Virus record (IMG/VR): IMGVR_UViG_3300046454_000244
Coordinates: 1 to 22,950 of that record
DNA from: a virus
Strand: one strand, 5' to 3'
Length of the DNA: 22,950 nucleotides
The notes beneath the pieces were generated by a model. That model had not been told where the DNA came from. It was given only the letters and a program-made list of their open reading frames with translations, and searched no databases. Below are positions 5,939-13,181 of this stretch, in pieces (position 1 is the first letter of the stretch; each line of letters starts with the position of its first letter). The position numbers and the translations under genes were made by a program.

Positions 5939-6145
5939 TCATTCTCGGTGATCATCATCTATCCCCCATCCGTGCCATTCCCGGCGTAATCGCATTTCAT
6001 TTCCGTCTAATTCGGGATGCGCTAATAGTGTCGTGGCGGCCGCTTCAATTGCGACCGGCCATGATGCGCCGCGCATATAGGCAACCTCACTGAGATATTG
6101 CCGGCGGGTTATCCGTTCGTTTAGCCATTCGTTGTCACGTGTCAT
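5939..6145 (-). CDS. 68-aa unknown protein, leftward cassette
   Basis: The chosen start (ATG at 6145-6143) overlaps the upstream gene's stop by 4 bp. The product looks all-helical: DNEWLNERITRRQYLSEVAYMRG, then SWPVAIEAAATTLLAHPEL, with an acidic C-terminus (GIDDDHRE). The longer frame up to 6382 is the shadow of the zinc-ribbon gene. No family recognised. As the partner of a ribbon-helix-helix protein it could be a toxin, an accessory binder or a host-takeover protein; nothing in the sequence decides. Its 3' end reaches the last GATCAT element. Confidence 0.55.
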   Translation of the reverse strand: MTRDNEWLNERITRRQYLSEVAYMRGASWPVAIEAAATTLLAHPELDGNEMRLRREWHGWGIDDDHRE

Positions 6146-6411
6146 GCCCGCGCCCGCGCTCGCCGGCCGGCCCGGGTGGTCGGTTTCTTCTCGGCGGCCG
6201 CTCGCCACCGGTGCTCGGGCGTGCAGTATTTGGCCGTGCGCCGGCCGGCAACGAACCGCGTGCCGCACCATTGGCACGTGAGGCGCCGTGGCGCTAGGCC
6301 GGCGAACTCGGCGAGGTATGTCGAGACGACGGCCGACACGCTTGTGCCGGTCTCTAGCGCCGTCTGTCGGGCCGCTTGCCATATCTCGGGCGGCACTATC
6401 ACTGTGTGCAT
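6142..6411 (-). CDS. ribbon-helix-helix protein with C-terminal zinc ribbon
   Basis: Read leftward, the product begins MHTVIVPPEIWQAARQTALE, then GTSVSAVVSTYLAEFAGL: one strand and two helices typical of Arc/CopG-type ribbon-helix-helix DNA binders. It continues into LTCQWCGTRF ... YCTPEHR, a C-x2-C ... C-x3-H zinc ribbon, and a basic tail. I chose the ATG at 6411 because the domain starts there; GTG 6459 would add 16 residues. Neither has a clear ribosome site. It is the only leftward gene pair besides its 68-aa partner and divergent from the terminase. RHH proteins are usually autorepressors or antitoxins, so this is the best available candidate for a lysogeny regulator. Confidence 0.7.
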   Translation of the reverse strand: MHTVIVPPEIWQAARQTALETGTSVSAVVSTYLAEFAGLAPRRLTCQWCGTRFVAGRRTAKYCTPEHRWRAAAEKKPTTRAGRRARARA

Positions 6412-6471
6412 GTTGCGGTGGCGTCGGTAGCCGGTTGTCGGTTGGGTCACGGCGTGCACGCTAGCAAACCG

Positions 6472-6503
6472 TTGTCAATTGTCGTCATTCGGGGTCATAT
6501 AAC
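6472..6503 (+). promoter_or_regulatory. possible late promoter upstream of terminase
   Basis: TTGTCA (6472-6477) lies 17 bp before TCATAT (6495-6500), which overlaps TATAAC (6498-6503). On the other strand the same bases give TTGACA pointing toward the leftward cassette, so divergent promoters may overlap. An imperfect hairpin (6503-6510 with 6524-6531, two wobble pairs) follows. The match to consensus is partial. Confidence 0.35.
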
Positions 6504-6547
6504 CGGGATTCATTGCTATTAGTGATTCCGGCGCCGATAATTCGACC

Positions 6548-7969
6548 GTGAATCCCGAACCGCTATCGGCTACGCCGGTTGGCGTCCGGGCGCGGTCGGA
6601 TTTGCCCGGTTTGCGGCGCGTGGCGCGCGATATCGGGTTGAAACTCTGGCCGTGGCAGACGGAAACGGCCCGGGTGGCGCTAGAGACGACGCGCGGCCGT
6701 TGGCGCTACCCGATTGTCACGGTTTGCGTGCCGAGGCAGTCGGGCAAAACGACGCTAACCGGGTTACTCGCGTTTCATCGGTGCATGACCGTGCCCGAGG
6801 CGCGGGTTTGGTATACGGCGCAATCCCGAATGGACGCGGTAGGCCGGTTTCGCGATTTCGTGCGGCTTTTGCGCCGTAGCGAGCTCACAGAATTGCCGAC
6901 AACGACCCGGATTCGGCCTAATGAGCATTGGGATTACCGGGTTAAACTCGGCGTCGGCGTCGAATGCATTGAATGGTCGAATGGGTCGCAAATCCAAGTG
7001 TTTTCGCCGGCCGAGGATTCGTTGCACGGGTCAATTGCCGATTTGGTCATCATGGATGAGGCGCGTTTCTTCTCCGAGGCTAAAGGCCGGGCGCTTATGG
7101 CCGCCGCTTTGCCGACAATGGCAACCCGTAACGGGCAATTGTGGATCATTTCGACGGGTGGCGGCCCGGAATCCAAATTCTTGGCGGCCGAATTGGAATT
7201 GTCGCGCACCGAGGCAGGCAACCCGGATACCCGCCGGGCGCATTTTGAATACGGAATTGGTTTCGACATTGCGCCGCCGGATTTACTCGATAGGGTTTGG
7301 TCCGCTCACCCGGCCGCCGGCCAACCGGGCGGCCCGGTGTATGACGCGCTTGCGGTCGCCTATTCGGCTATGACCGAGGCGCAATTTGCGCATGAATACG
7401 GCAACCGTTGGCGCTCGGCCGACGAAACGCGGCTTATCCCGGCGGGCCGGTGGTCCGCCGGCGAATGGGCCGCCATGCCGGCCGGCGTCGTGTATCTCGG
7501 CGTTGACGTGGCGGCCGACCGCTCTAGCGCGGCCGTCGTGGCGTGCGTGGCCGGCGTTGTGCAAGTGCTCGACTACCGGCCCGGCGTGACGTGGCTTGCC
7601 GACCGCGTTCTAGAGCTCGCCGAGACCTATGACGCCGCGTCGGTGTGGATTGACCCGAGCGGCCCGAGCGGCGCGACGGCGCTAGAGCTACAGGTACGCT
7701 CGCCGGCCGCGCACGTAGCGACGCCGCGTGAGGTTTCGGCCGCGTGCGCCGCGTTTGAAGATTCGGCGATCACTGACCCGCCGTTACTCGGCCATATCGC
7801 GTCGCCGGCGCTTGACAACGCTGTCACGACGGCGGCCCATCGGAAAGTCGGGCAGGCGTGGCAATGGTCGCGGGTCGAATCCGGGCCGGTCCTACTCGCG
7901 GCAAGCCTCGCGTACGCGGCCTACAAAGCCGCTCTAGCGTCGCCGGTTGTCGCGCCGGCAATCTACTAG
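6548..7969 (+). CDS. terL: terminase large subunit
   Basis: This 473-aa protein is the DNA-packaging motor. The ATPase part has Walker A PRQSGKT (62-68), Walker B LVIMDE (166-171) and the coupling motif ISTGG (201-205). The nuclease part has LGVD with D320 and WIDP with D370, two metal-binding acidic residues, in the expected order. The start is GTG 6548 with no visible ribosome site. No small subunit precedes it: the next gene upstream is the leftward cassette. Length and motifs are normal for HK97-like siphoviruses. It heads the late operon; the portal starts 11 bp later. Confidence 0.95.
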   Translation: MNPEPLSATPVGVRARSDLPGLRRVARDIGLKLWPWQTETARVALETTRGRWRYPIVTVCVPRQSGKTTLTGLLAFHRCMTVPEARVWYTAQSRMDAVGRFRDFVRLLRRSELTELPTTTRIRPNEHWDYRVKLGVGVECIEWSNGSQIQVFSPAEDSLHGSIADLVIMDEARFFSEAKGRALMAAALPTMATRNGQLWIISTGGGPESKFLAAELELSRTEAGNPDTRRAHFEYGIGFDIAPPDLLDRVWSAHPAAGQPGGPVYDALAVAYSAMTEAQFAHEYGNRWRSADETRLIPAGRWSAGEWAAMPAGVVYLGVDVAADRSSAAVVACVAGVVQVLDYRPGVTWLADRVLELAETYDAASVWIDPSGPSGATALELQVRSPAAHVATPREVSAACAAFEDSAITDPPLLGHIASPALDNAVTTAAHRKVGQAWQWSRVESGPVLLAASLAYAAYKAALASPVVAPAIY

Positions 7970-7979
7970 GGGAGGACTC

Positions 7980-9332
7980 ATGTTCGACCGTCTAAAGGCC
8001 GCTCTATGGCCGCCGGGCGTCGTGCCCGAGGCGCGCGGTACTCAGGTTTTCACCGCGACCGATTACGGCCGTGACATTCTCCACAACGACCCGGACGGTT
8101 GGGAGGTTGACCAGCAATTTCTATGGTGGACAGACGGCCCGGGCGCCGGTACGCCGAACGGCTACGGCAACCCGCCACCGGACGCACGGGACGGCGGCGC
8201 GTACGGTGCGGCGGCAATCCCGGCCGTCATGCGTTGCACGTCTATTATCGCGTCAACCATTGCCGGCCTACCGTGGCGGCTATATCGCGGGTTCGAACAA
8301 ATGCCGACGCCGCGATTCATTACCGACCCGCAAGGCTTACGGCCAGACGGGCGCATTCCCGGTTATGGCACTATCAATGCCGACGCCAAATCAAATGTTG
8401 AGTTTTACGCGCAATGGATTACCTCCGCATTGTGGTTTGGTGACGGTTTGATTTGGACTCCGCGCGGCCGGGATGACACGGGTTCGCCCATTCCGCCGTT
8501 CTACATTCTCAACCCGTACGAATTGAATTATCACGACAATGATTGGTACGCCGGCGAGAATCGTATCGACCCGGCCGAGCTAATCCATTTGCGCGGCGAA
8601 CCGCCATACAAAATTGGAAAGTCGGACGGCATTATCGACCGTTTCGGGCCGGATTTGGGTTTGGCCGGCGCGTTGCGGCAATACGCAACCGGCGTTTTTA
8701 GCTCGGGTATCCCGGCCGGATACATTAAAGTCAATTCGCCGACCGTAACCGAGGCGCAAGCGACGACGCTAAAACAGAAATGGCTTGCGCAGCATGGCGG
8801 GCCGCGCCGCTCTATTGCCGTCCTTAATGCGACAACGGAATTTCACCCTATCGCCATTTCCCCCGTGGATTCGCAATTGGATATGGCTAAAACTTGGTCA
8901 TTGCGCGATATCGCGCTCGCATTCGGCGTGCCGGCCTATATGCTCGGCGTGCCCGGCGATAGCTCAACCTACGCCAACGTTGAAAGTCGGATGACCGAGT
9001 TACGCACGTTCACGTTACTGCCGTGGATTCGCCGGATTGAGGCGGCATTTGACGCGCTATTTCCGGCCGGAACCGAGCTCAAGATTATTACCGACGCGAC
9101 GCTACGCGCCGACACGACGGTCAGATATGCGGCCTACGAATCGGCGTTGCGCTCGGGTTGGTTGACGAAAGATGAGGTACGGGCAATGGAGGATCGGCCG
9201 CCATTGCCCGAGCAAGTATCGACGGCGCCCGAGGATACGTTGCCGCCGGTATCGCCGGCGCCCGATGACCAGACGGGAGGAACGCCGGCCGATGACCAGA
9301 TTGTCAACGAAACGCCGGCGCCGGTTGCCTAA
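7980..9332 (+). CDS. portal protein
   Basis: The start is ATG 7980 behind a strong GGGGAGGA (7969-7976); an earlier in-frame start at 7947 overlaps the terminase. The 450-aa product matches HK97-type phage portals: an Ala/Val core AAIPAVMRCTSIIASTIAGL near residue 79, WRLYRG, then a helical stem region with FGVPAYMLGVPGDSSTYANVE at about 320, a very conserved portal segment. It forms the dodecameric DNA channel at one head vertex. The C-terminus is Pro/Ala-rich. Its last 41 bp overlap the next small gene. Confidence 0.95.
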   Translation: MFDRLKAALWPPGVVPEARGTQVFTATDYGRDILHNDPDGWEVDQQFLWWTDGPGAGTPNGYGNPPPDARDGGAYGAAAIPAVMRCTSIIASTIAGLPWRLYRGFEQMPTPRFITDPQGLRPDGRIPGYGTINADAKSNVEFYAQWITSALWFGDGLIWTPRGRDDTGSPIPPFYILNPYELNYHDNDWYAGENRIDPAELIHLRGEPPYKIGKSDGIIDRFGPDLGLAGALRQYATGVFSSGIPAGYIKVNSPTVTEAQATTLKQKWLAQHGGPRRSIAVLNATTEFHPIAISPVDSQLDMAKTWSLRDIALAFGVPAYMLGVPGDSSTYANVESRMTELRTFTLLPWIRRIEAAFDALFPAGTELKIITDATLRADTTVRYAAYESALRSGWLTKDEVRAMEDRPPLPEQVSTAPEDTLPPVSPAPDDQTGGTPADDQIVNETPAPVA

Positions 9333-9501
9333 ATCGGCGTTCGCATTGCCCGGTCAACGGAAATACCCGATTGACACTAAGGCGCGAGCTCGGGCCGCTC
9401 TCGCCTACGCGGCGCGGGCAGATACGGCCGGGAGCTATAGGACGGTACGCGCGGCCGTCACCAAGAAATACCCGAGTTTACGAAAGACGGGCAAAAGATG
9501 A
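9292..9501 (+). CDS. small head-module protein with an LPKSAFALPG..YPI domain
   Basis: The chosen start is ATG 9292, 11 nt after GGGAGG (9275-9280), inside the end of the portal gene (41-bp overlap). The 69-aa basic product has LPKSAFALPGQRKYPIDTKARARAALAYAARA at residues 11-42 and ends with VTKKYPSL. In other phages this short domain occurs inside or at the end of proteases and other proteins (a DUF6582-like pattern, from memory). Here it stands alone between portal and protease. It is strongly basic, consistent with binding DNA or a scaffold. It ends in an ATGA overlap with the protease. Confidence 0.7.
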   Translation: MTRLSTKRRRRLPKSAFALPGQRKYPIDTKARARAALAYAARADTAGSYRTVRAAVTKKYPSLRKTGKR

Positions 9502-10037
9502 GATTAGAAATGGAAATCCGCTCGGTCGATACCGACGCGCGGACAATAGACGGCGTTGTGGTTCCGTATGACGAAACTAGCTATTTGACGCCGAACCCGG
9601 CCGGCGAACGGGTCATGCGTGGCGCGTTTACCAAGTCGGCGCGGCAACGGGTCGGCAAGATTTTCCTATTCCGGGAGCATGACCATACGCACCCTGTAGG
9701 CCGGGCCGTCGCGTTTGACGACGGCGACGCCGGCCTAGTCGGGAGTTTCCAAGTGCGCGCGTCGGTGCTCGGCGACGAAACGCTAGCCGACGTGCGCGAA
9801 GGTTACTTGCCGGCGCTCTCGGTCGGTTTCAAACCGCTCCAAACCCGGCGCGGCCGGGACGGCGCAACCGAGGTTGTCGCCGGTCAGCTCATGGAAGTGT
9901 CGCTAGTCGCGCTCGGCGCCTACGACGGCGCGCACGTGCTAGCCGTCCGCACGGCGTACAATCTCGCGCACTTTCCGCAACCAATTCGGCCGGACCTATC
10001 GCCAACCGTGCCCGGTTGGGTATACCTTTCGCCTTAA
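9498..10037 (+). CDS. HK97-type prohead protease
   Basis: This 179-aa product has the U35-type prohead protease features: an N-terminal MEIRSVDTDARTIDGVVVPYD-like opening (about residues 5-25), the His box FREHDHTHPVGRA with H61, H63 and H65, the Ser box YLPALSVGF with S108, and a closing LMEVSLVALGAYDGAHV. The Ser and His are the expected catalytic residues. It should cut the capsid delta domain and scaffold during head maturation. Start coupled to the previous stop (ATGA). The last 25 residues (FPQPIRPDLSPTVPGWVYLSP) look like a non-conserved tail. Confidence 0.93.
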   Translation: MRLEMEIRSVDTDARTIDGVVVPYDETSYLTPNPAGERVMRGAFTKSARQRVGKIFLFREHDHTHPVGRAVAFDDGDAGLVGSFQVRASVLGDETLADVREGYLPALSVGFKPLQTRRGRDGATEVVAGQLMEVSLVALGAYDGAHVLAVRTAYNLAHFPQPIRPDLSPTVPGWVYLSP

Positions 10038-10057
10038 ACGGGCGCCACCAAGCGACC

Positions 10058-10132
10058 GCCGGCCGTCATTTTCTCACGGCCGGCACTTGCCTCCCGGTAC
10101 CGACCGAAATTCATTCGTCGGCACCGGGAGGA
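10058..10132 (+). promoter_or_regulatory. two tandem hairpins in the capsid leader, second one hiding the ribosome site
   Basis: Hairpin 1: GCCGGCCGT (10058-10066) with ACGGCCGGC (10076-10084), perfect 9 bp, 9-nt loop. Hairpin 2: CTCCCGGTACCGAC (10091-10104) with GTCGGCACCGGGAG (10117-10130), 13 of 14 pairs, 12-nt loop. The capsid ribosome site GGGAGGA (10126-10132) is inside the 3' arm of hairpin 2. This could be a translational switch, an RNA-stability element or a processing site. Confidence 0.6.
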
Positions 10133-10135
10133 ACC

Positions 10136-11314
10136 GTGCAGAAATACCTTATGAGGCTTGTGGACGAGCGTAATTCGCTCGCCGGCCTCGCTCAGACGCT
10201 TTCCGATAAGGTCGCGGCCGATGACCGCGAAATGACCGACCCGGAAACGCAGCGCATGCGCGATTGGCAGGAACGCAGCGCCGAGCTCGACCGCCAGATT
10301 TCCGAGCACAACGAATTTCTTTCGACGCAGCGGTCATGGGCGAAATTGCAGGATTCGCTACGCACCAACGCCGAGGAAACCGAGCGCCCGGCCAGCGGAG
10401 CACTCGCCACGCGCGCCGGCGCCGGCCTAGAGACGCGCGGCGGTTGGGGTGAGGCGTTCACTAGTTCCGATGCTTTCCGGAGCTACAACGGGCACGGGAG
10501 CTCGGCCGAGGTTGTCCTCAATATCGAGCGCCGGGCGCCAATCGACACTAGTTGGATGACGGTTCCGAGCGCGATTTACACGCCGACGCCGTGGCAGATG
10601 ACTACGCCATTTCTCGACTCGATTTCGCATGAAACCGTTTCGTCAAATACGGTCGAATGGGTCGAATATCCGGCGTCGTGGCCGATTGCGCAGATTGTGG
10701 CCGAGGGAGCGCTCAAGCCTGAGGCGAATTTCGCGCCGACGCCGCAGACGGCAAGCCTTAACACGATTGCGCACCATAAGCCGATCACTCGGCAGGCGCT
10801 AGAGGATATCCCGCGCGTGCAATCCATTGTCGAAACCGCGCTACGCCAGGGCATTACCGCCAAGCTAGAGGCAGACGCGGCGGCGGCCGTGAACGGCGGC
10901 ACGTACGGGACGACAACCGGCACCGATATGTTGCCGGCCATTCGGCAGGCGCTCGGCGAGGTACAGGCGCGCGGATATGCGCAAGCTAACGCCGTCCTAC
11001 TCAACCCGGCCGATTGGGCAAGCCTTGATATCGCCGTCATGGTGGAATCGGTAGACGGGCCGGTAAGGGTTCCGTCCTATTGGGGCCTGCGGCCTATTGC
11101 GGCGCCGACCGTTGCGGTTGGCACGGCATTCGTCGGCGACTTTAAAGCCGGCGTCGTTCAATTCGAACGGAATACGGCTAGCGTCTATATGACCGACTCG
11201 CACGATGACTATTTCCTCCGAAACATTCTCGTGATTCTGGCCGAAACTCGGGCGCTTTCTGTCGTGGCACAGCCGGCCGCGATTCAGGAAGTTACCGTTA
11301 CCGCCGGCGCGTAA
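10136..11314 (+). CDS. major capsid protein (HK97 fold)
   Basis: GTG 10136 follows GGGAGGA; an in-frame TTG at 10016 would overlap the protease and cross both hairpins. The 392-aa product has an N-terminal coiled-coil delta/scaffold part (about 1-100, RLVDERNSLAGLAQTLSDKV and ELDRQISEHNEF), then the HK97 body with PFLDSISHETVSSNTVEWVE, ITRQALEDIPRVQSIVE (about 255), the LGEVQARGYAQANAVLLNP helix/strand (about 275-295) and GDFKAGVVQFERNT. The protease would remove the N-terminal part. It uses mainly CAG for Gln, unlike most other genes here, as expected for the most highly expressed protein. Confidence 0.94.
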   Translation: MQKYLMRLVDERNSLAGLAQTLSDKVAADDREMTDPETQRMRDWQERSAELDRQISEHNEFLSTQRSWAKLQDSLRTNAEETERPASGALATRAGAGLETRGGWGEAFTSSDAFRSYNGHGSSAEVVLNIERRAPIDTSWMTVPSAIYTPTPWQMTTPFLDSISHETVSSNTVEWVEYPASWPIAQIVAEGALKPEANFAPTPQTASLNTIAHHKPITRQALEDIPRVQSIVETALRQGITAKLEADAAAAVNGGTYGTTTGTDMLPAIRQALGEVQARGYAQANAVLLNPADWASLDIAVMVESVDGPVRVPSYWGLRPIAAPTVAVGTAFVGDFKAGVVQFERNTASVYMTDSHDDYFLRNILVILAETRALSVVAQPAAIQEVTVTAGA

Positions 11315-11316
11315 GC

Positions 11317-11652
11317 ATGACGGTTACGCCGGCACCTATCGACGCGCCGACCGTTGCCGAGGTCAGGCAATGGGTCGGCGTGACGGTAGCGTCATTGCCC
11401 GACGAATCGGTGCAACAGATTATCGACACCGAGGCGGCGTTACAGGGTCAATCTTGCGCATGGTTGGACACATACCCGATTGCGCTAAAGCAGGCGCTAT
11501 TGCGCCGGTGCGGCCGTACGATTGGCGGCCGGCAATTGCCGCTCGGATTGTCGGCAGATAGCTCCGGCGAATACGCGCCGGTGCGTCTGCCGTCATTCGA
11601 TGTTGAAATAGAGCGCCTAGAGGCGCCGTGGCGCGTAATCGCGGTCGCGTAG
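11317..11652 (+). CDS. head-tail connector protein (gp6-like)
   Basis: This 111-aa product begins 2 nt after the capsid stop. It opens with APTVAEVRQWVGV, then a helical body with QQIIDTEAALQGQSCAW and KQALLRRCGRTIGG, and a closing strand region (LEAPWRVIAVA). This pattern is usual for phage gp6-type head-tail connectors that dock under the portal. Position directly after the capsid is the expected one. No ribosome site is obvious, so translation is probably coupled. Assignment rests on pattern and order. Confidence 0.7.
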   Translation: MTVTPAPIDAPTVAEVRQWVGVTVASLPDESVQQIIDTEAALQGQSCAWLDTYPIALKQALLRRCGRTIGGRQLPLGLSADSSGEYAPVRLPSFDVEIERLEAPWRVIAVA

Positions 11653-12023
11653 TGGCCGAGGTAACCCGCGCCGATATCGCCGCCGCACTTGACGGCGTAA
11701 CCGTCGTTTGGTCCGGGCAGGATCACCAACTAGCCGGGTCGGAATCGCAACCGCCGGCGCTTTCCGTCTGGCAGGCGTGGCCGGATTGGCAGAGTGCCGA
11801 ATGGTTGTCGGCATGTCTGATTCAACGCACTTGGTCGGTTTATGTGATTCTGCCCGCCGGCGACGCGCAAGCGTGGACGACGGCCACCGACGCCGTTCTC
11901 ACGGCCGTACGCGACGCGCTAGTCATGCTCGGCCAAGTGCAACGGGCCGAGCCCATAGCGCTAGTTGCGGCCGAGCAATCCCTCACCATGCCGGCCGTGA
12001 ATTTCACCCTAGTTACTAGTTAG
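11652..12023 (+). CDS. tail terminator or head-tail joining protein
   Basis: GTG 11652 overlaps the last base of the previous stop (TAGTG). The 123-aa product has a helix (VTRADIAAALDG), strands around TWSVYVILP, a helix (AWTTATDAVLTAVRDALVML) and a final strand (PAVNFTLVTS). This alpha/beta layout, a helix packed on a sheet, matches tail terminator (gpU/gp17-like) proteins, which close the tail tube and join it to the head. Its place just before the tail-tube gene agrees. It could also be a second connector. Confidence 0.65.
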   Translation: MAEVTRADIAAALDGVTVVWSGQDHQLAGSESQPPALSVWQAWPDWQSAEWLSACLIQRTWSVYVILPAGDAQAWTTATDAVLTAVRDALVMLGQVQRAEPIALVAAEQSLTMPAVNFTLVTS

Positions 12024-12037
12024 AAAGGCGCTCCACA

Positions 12038-12466
12038 ATGGTCGCTAATTCAACCCGACTCGGGCCGGGCACGCTCACACTCGGCGATACCGCGTCGCCT
12101 CTCGATTTCTCGTGTCAGCTACAAAACGGCGTCGTTGCTTGGGATAACGACGCGGACGACGACATTACCGTTCTATGTGGTGACGTTGTGGCCGGCGCCC
12201 GAACCTATACCGCGACATTCTCGGGCACGTTTTTGCAGGATTTGGCCGAGGAAACCGGCATTGTCAACTATTCATGGACAAACAAAGGCTTGGCGGTCGA
12301 TTTCAGCTACACGCCAAATAACACGGCGGCGGCCGTTGTCGCCGGCACGCTGACCGTTGACCCGTTGGACGTTGGCAGCACCGAGGATTACGGCGCCGTC
12401 ATGACTAGCGATTTCGAATGGGATTGCGTTGGTGAGCCGACGTTGACGATTCCGGCCACGCCGTAA
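12038..12466 (+). CDS. major tail (tube) protein
   Basis: ATG 12038 follows AGAAAGG. The 142-aa product is strand-rich and acidic (NSTRLGPGTLTLGD, DFSCQLQNGVVAW, TATFSGTFLQDL, AVMTSDFEWDCVGEPTLTIPA), the composition of siphovirus tail-tube proteins. The short length fits the small-tube group without an Ig-like addition. It stacks in hexameric rings around the tape measure. Its stop overlaps the next start (TAATG). Confidence 0.85.
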   Translation: MVANSTRLGPGTLTLGDTASPLDFSCQLQNGVVAWDNDADDDITVLCGDVVAGARTYTATFSGTFLQDLAEETGIVNYSWTNKGLAVDFSYTPNNTAAAVVAGTLTVDPLDVGSTEDYGAVMTSDFEWDCVGEPTLTIPATP

Positions 12467-12843
12467 TGCCGGATGGGTCGAAAGTCACAGTACGCGGCGC
12501 CGCGCGGTTAGCGGCCACCCTAGCGAAAGCCGGACGCGACCTAGGGAAAATGGACACGGCTAACCGCTCGGTTGCTATGGCGATTGCCCAACGGTCACGG
12601 GCCGTCGCGCCCAAGAAATCGGGCCGTATGGCGCGCTCGACAACCGGCGCCGACTTGCCACCGAATGGAGCTCGGGTCATTGCCACGGCCAAATATGCCG
12701 GGCCGGTGCATTTCGGTGTGCCGAGGCACAACATATCCGCCCGGCCGTACGTCTCGGATACCGTCCACGCTTTGCAATCCACGTGGGTCGATACGTACGG
12801 CACCGAGGCACAAAACATTCTCAACAATGTGACGGGAGCGTAG
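12466..12843 (+). CDS. HK97 gp10-like tail/head-joining protein
   Basis: This 125-aa basic product begins with VRGAARLAATLAKAGRDLGK, has a helix (RSVAMAIAQRSRAVAPKKSGRMARS, residues 34-58), then ATAKYAGPVHFGVPRHNISARPYV, which matches the gp10/tail-completion pattern with a strand ending in a conserved Pro-Tyr and a bound Arg. Usually such a gene precedes the tail-tube gene; here it follows it. It starts inside the tube gene's stop. The role in head-tail joining is by family resemblance only. Confidence 0.72.
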   Translation: MPDGSKVTVRGAARLAATLAKAGRDLGKMDTANRSVAMAIAQRSRAVAPKKSGRMARSTTGADLPPNGARVIATAKYAGPVHFGVPRHNISARPYVSDTVHALQSTWVDTYGTEAQNILNNVTGA

Positions 12844-12845
12844 CA

Positions 12846-13181
12846 ATGCCGGACACGCCACGGCTTGACACGCCTAGGGTTCGCGTAACCATGACAGACG
12901 GCCGCGAACTAGACGTGCAAACCGAAAACCCGGATATGATTTTTTTCGACTTGGAACGCGCCCGCAAGAAATGGCCGGCGCTGACCGACGCGCCGTTTCT
13001 ATGGCTTAGCTATCTCGCCTATTCCAAGCTAAAGCGCTCCGAGCAAATCCCGGCGCCCGTGCCGGCGTTCGAAACGTGGATTTTAGATACCTCAAGCGTT
13101 GTCAATCTTGACGCCAACGGTAACCCGGCGATTGATAGCGAGAGCGCCGACCCTACCCGGCCGGCACTCGCGCCCGGTTAA
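12846..13181 (+). CDS. tail assembly chaperone, short form (gpG-like)
   Basis: ATG 12846 follows GGGAG. The 111-aa acidic protein begins with RVRVTMTDGRELDVQTENPDM, followed by FFDLERARKKWPALTDAPFLWLSYLAYSKLKR (residues 37-68), typical of siphovirus tail assembly chaperones. It binds the tape measure during tail assembly. The stop is at 13179. Its natural extension lies in the -1 frame (13139-13312), so a second, longer product is expected by programmed frameshifting. Position between tube and tape measure is the canonical one. Confidence 0.85.
   Translation: MPDTPRLDTPRVRVTMTDGRELDVQTENPDMIFFDLERARKKWPALTDAPFLWLSYLAYSKLKRSEQIPAPVPAFETWILDTSSVVNLDANGNPAIDSESADPTRPALAPG

Larger units (their letters stand above)
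5592..5955. repeat. phased GATCAT iteron-like array, candidate origin/control locus
   Basis: GATCAT cores start at 5595, 5629, 5652, 5699, 5836, 5860, 5893, 5927 and 5950, with variants at 5675 (GATCAA) and 5915 (GATCGT). Neighbouring spacings are 34, 23, 23, 24, then 24, 33, 22, 12, 23, so almost all are multiples of about 11.5 bp, one helical turn. The left three read AACGATCATG; the right ones mostly CATGATCAT or GTGATCAT, partly the reverse complement. The DNA is AT-rich and GATC is otherwise sparse here. Iterated 22-24 bp sites beside a replication gene suggest an origin; operators or a packaging site remain possible. Confidence 0.7.

Noticed and set aside
5592-5955. CRISPR array
   Set aside because: Repeated units are short, partly inverted and variably spaced at helical turns, without uniform repeat-spacer structure or cas genes.
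5939-6382. 147-aa leftward frame
   Set aside because: Its first half is antisense-phase shadow of the zinc-ribbon gene; only the part from 6145 has gene-like features and an ATGA junction.
10016-10135. Upstream TTG start for the capsid gene
   Set aside because: It would run through two strong hairpins and overlap the protease, while GTG 10136 has a good ribosome site.
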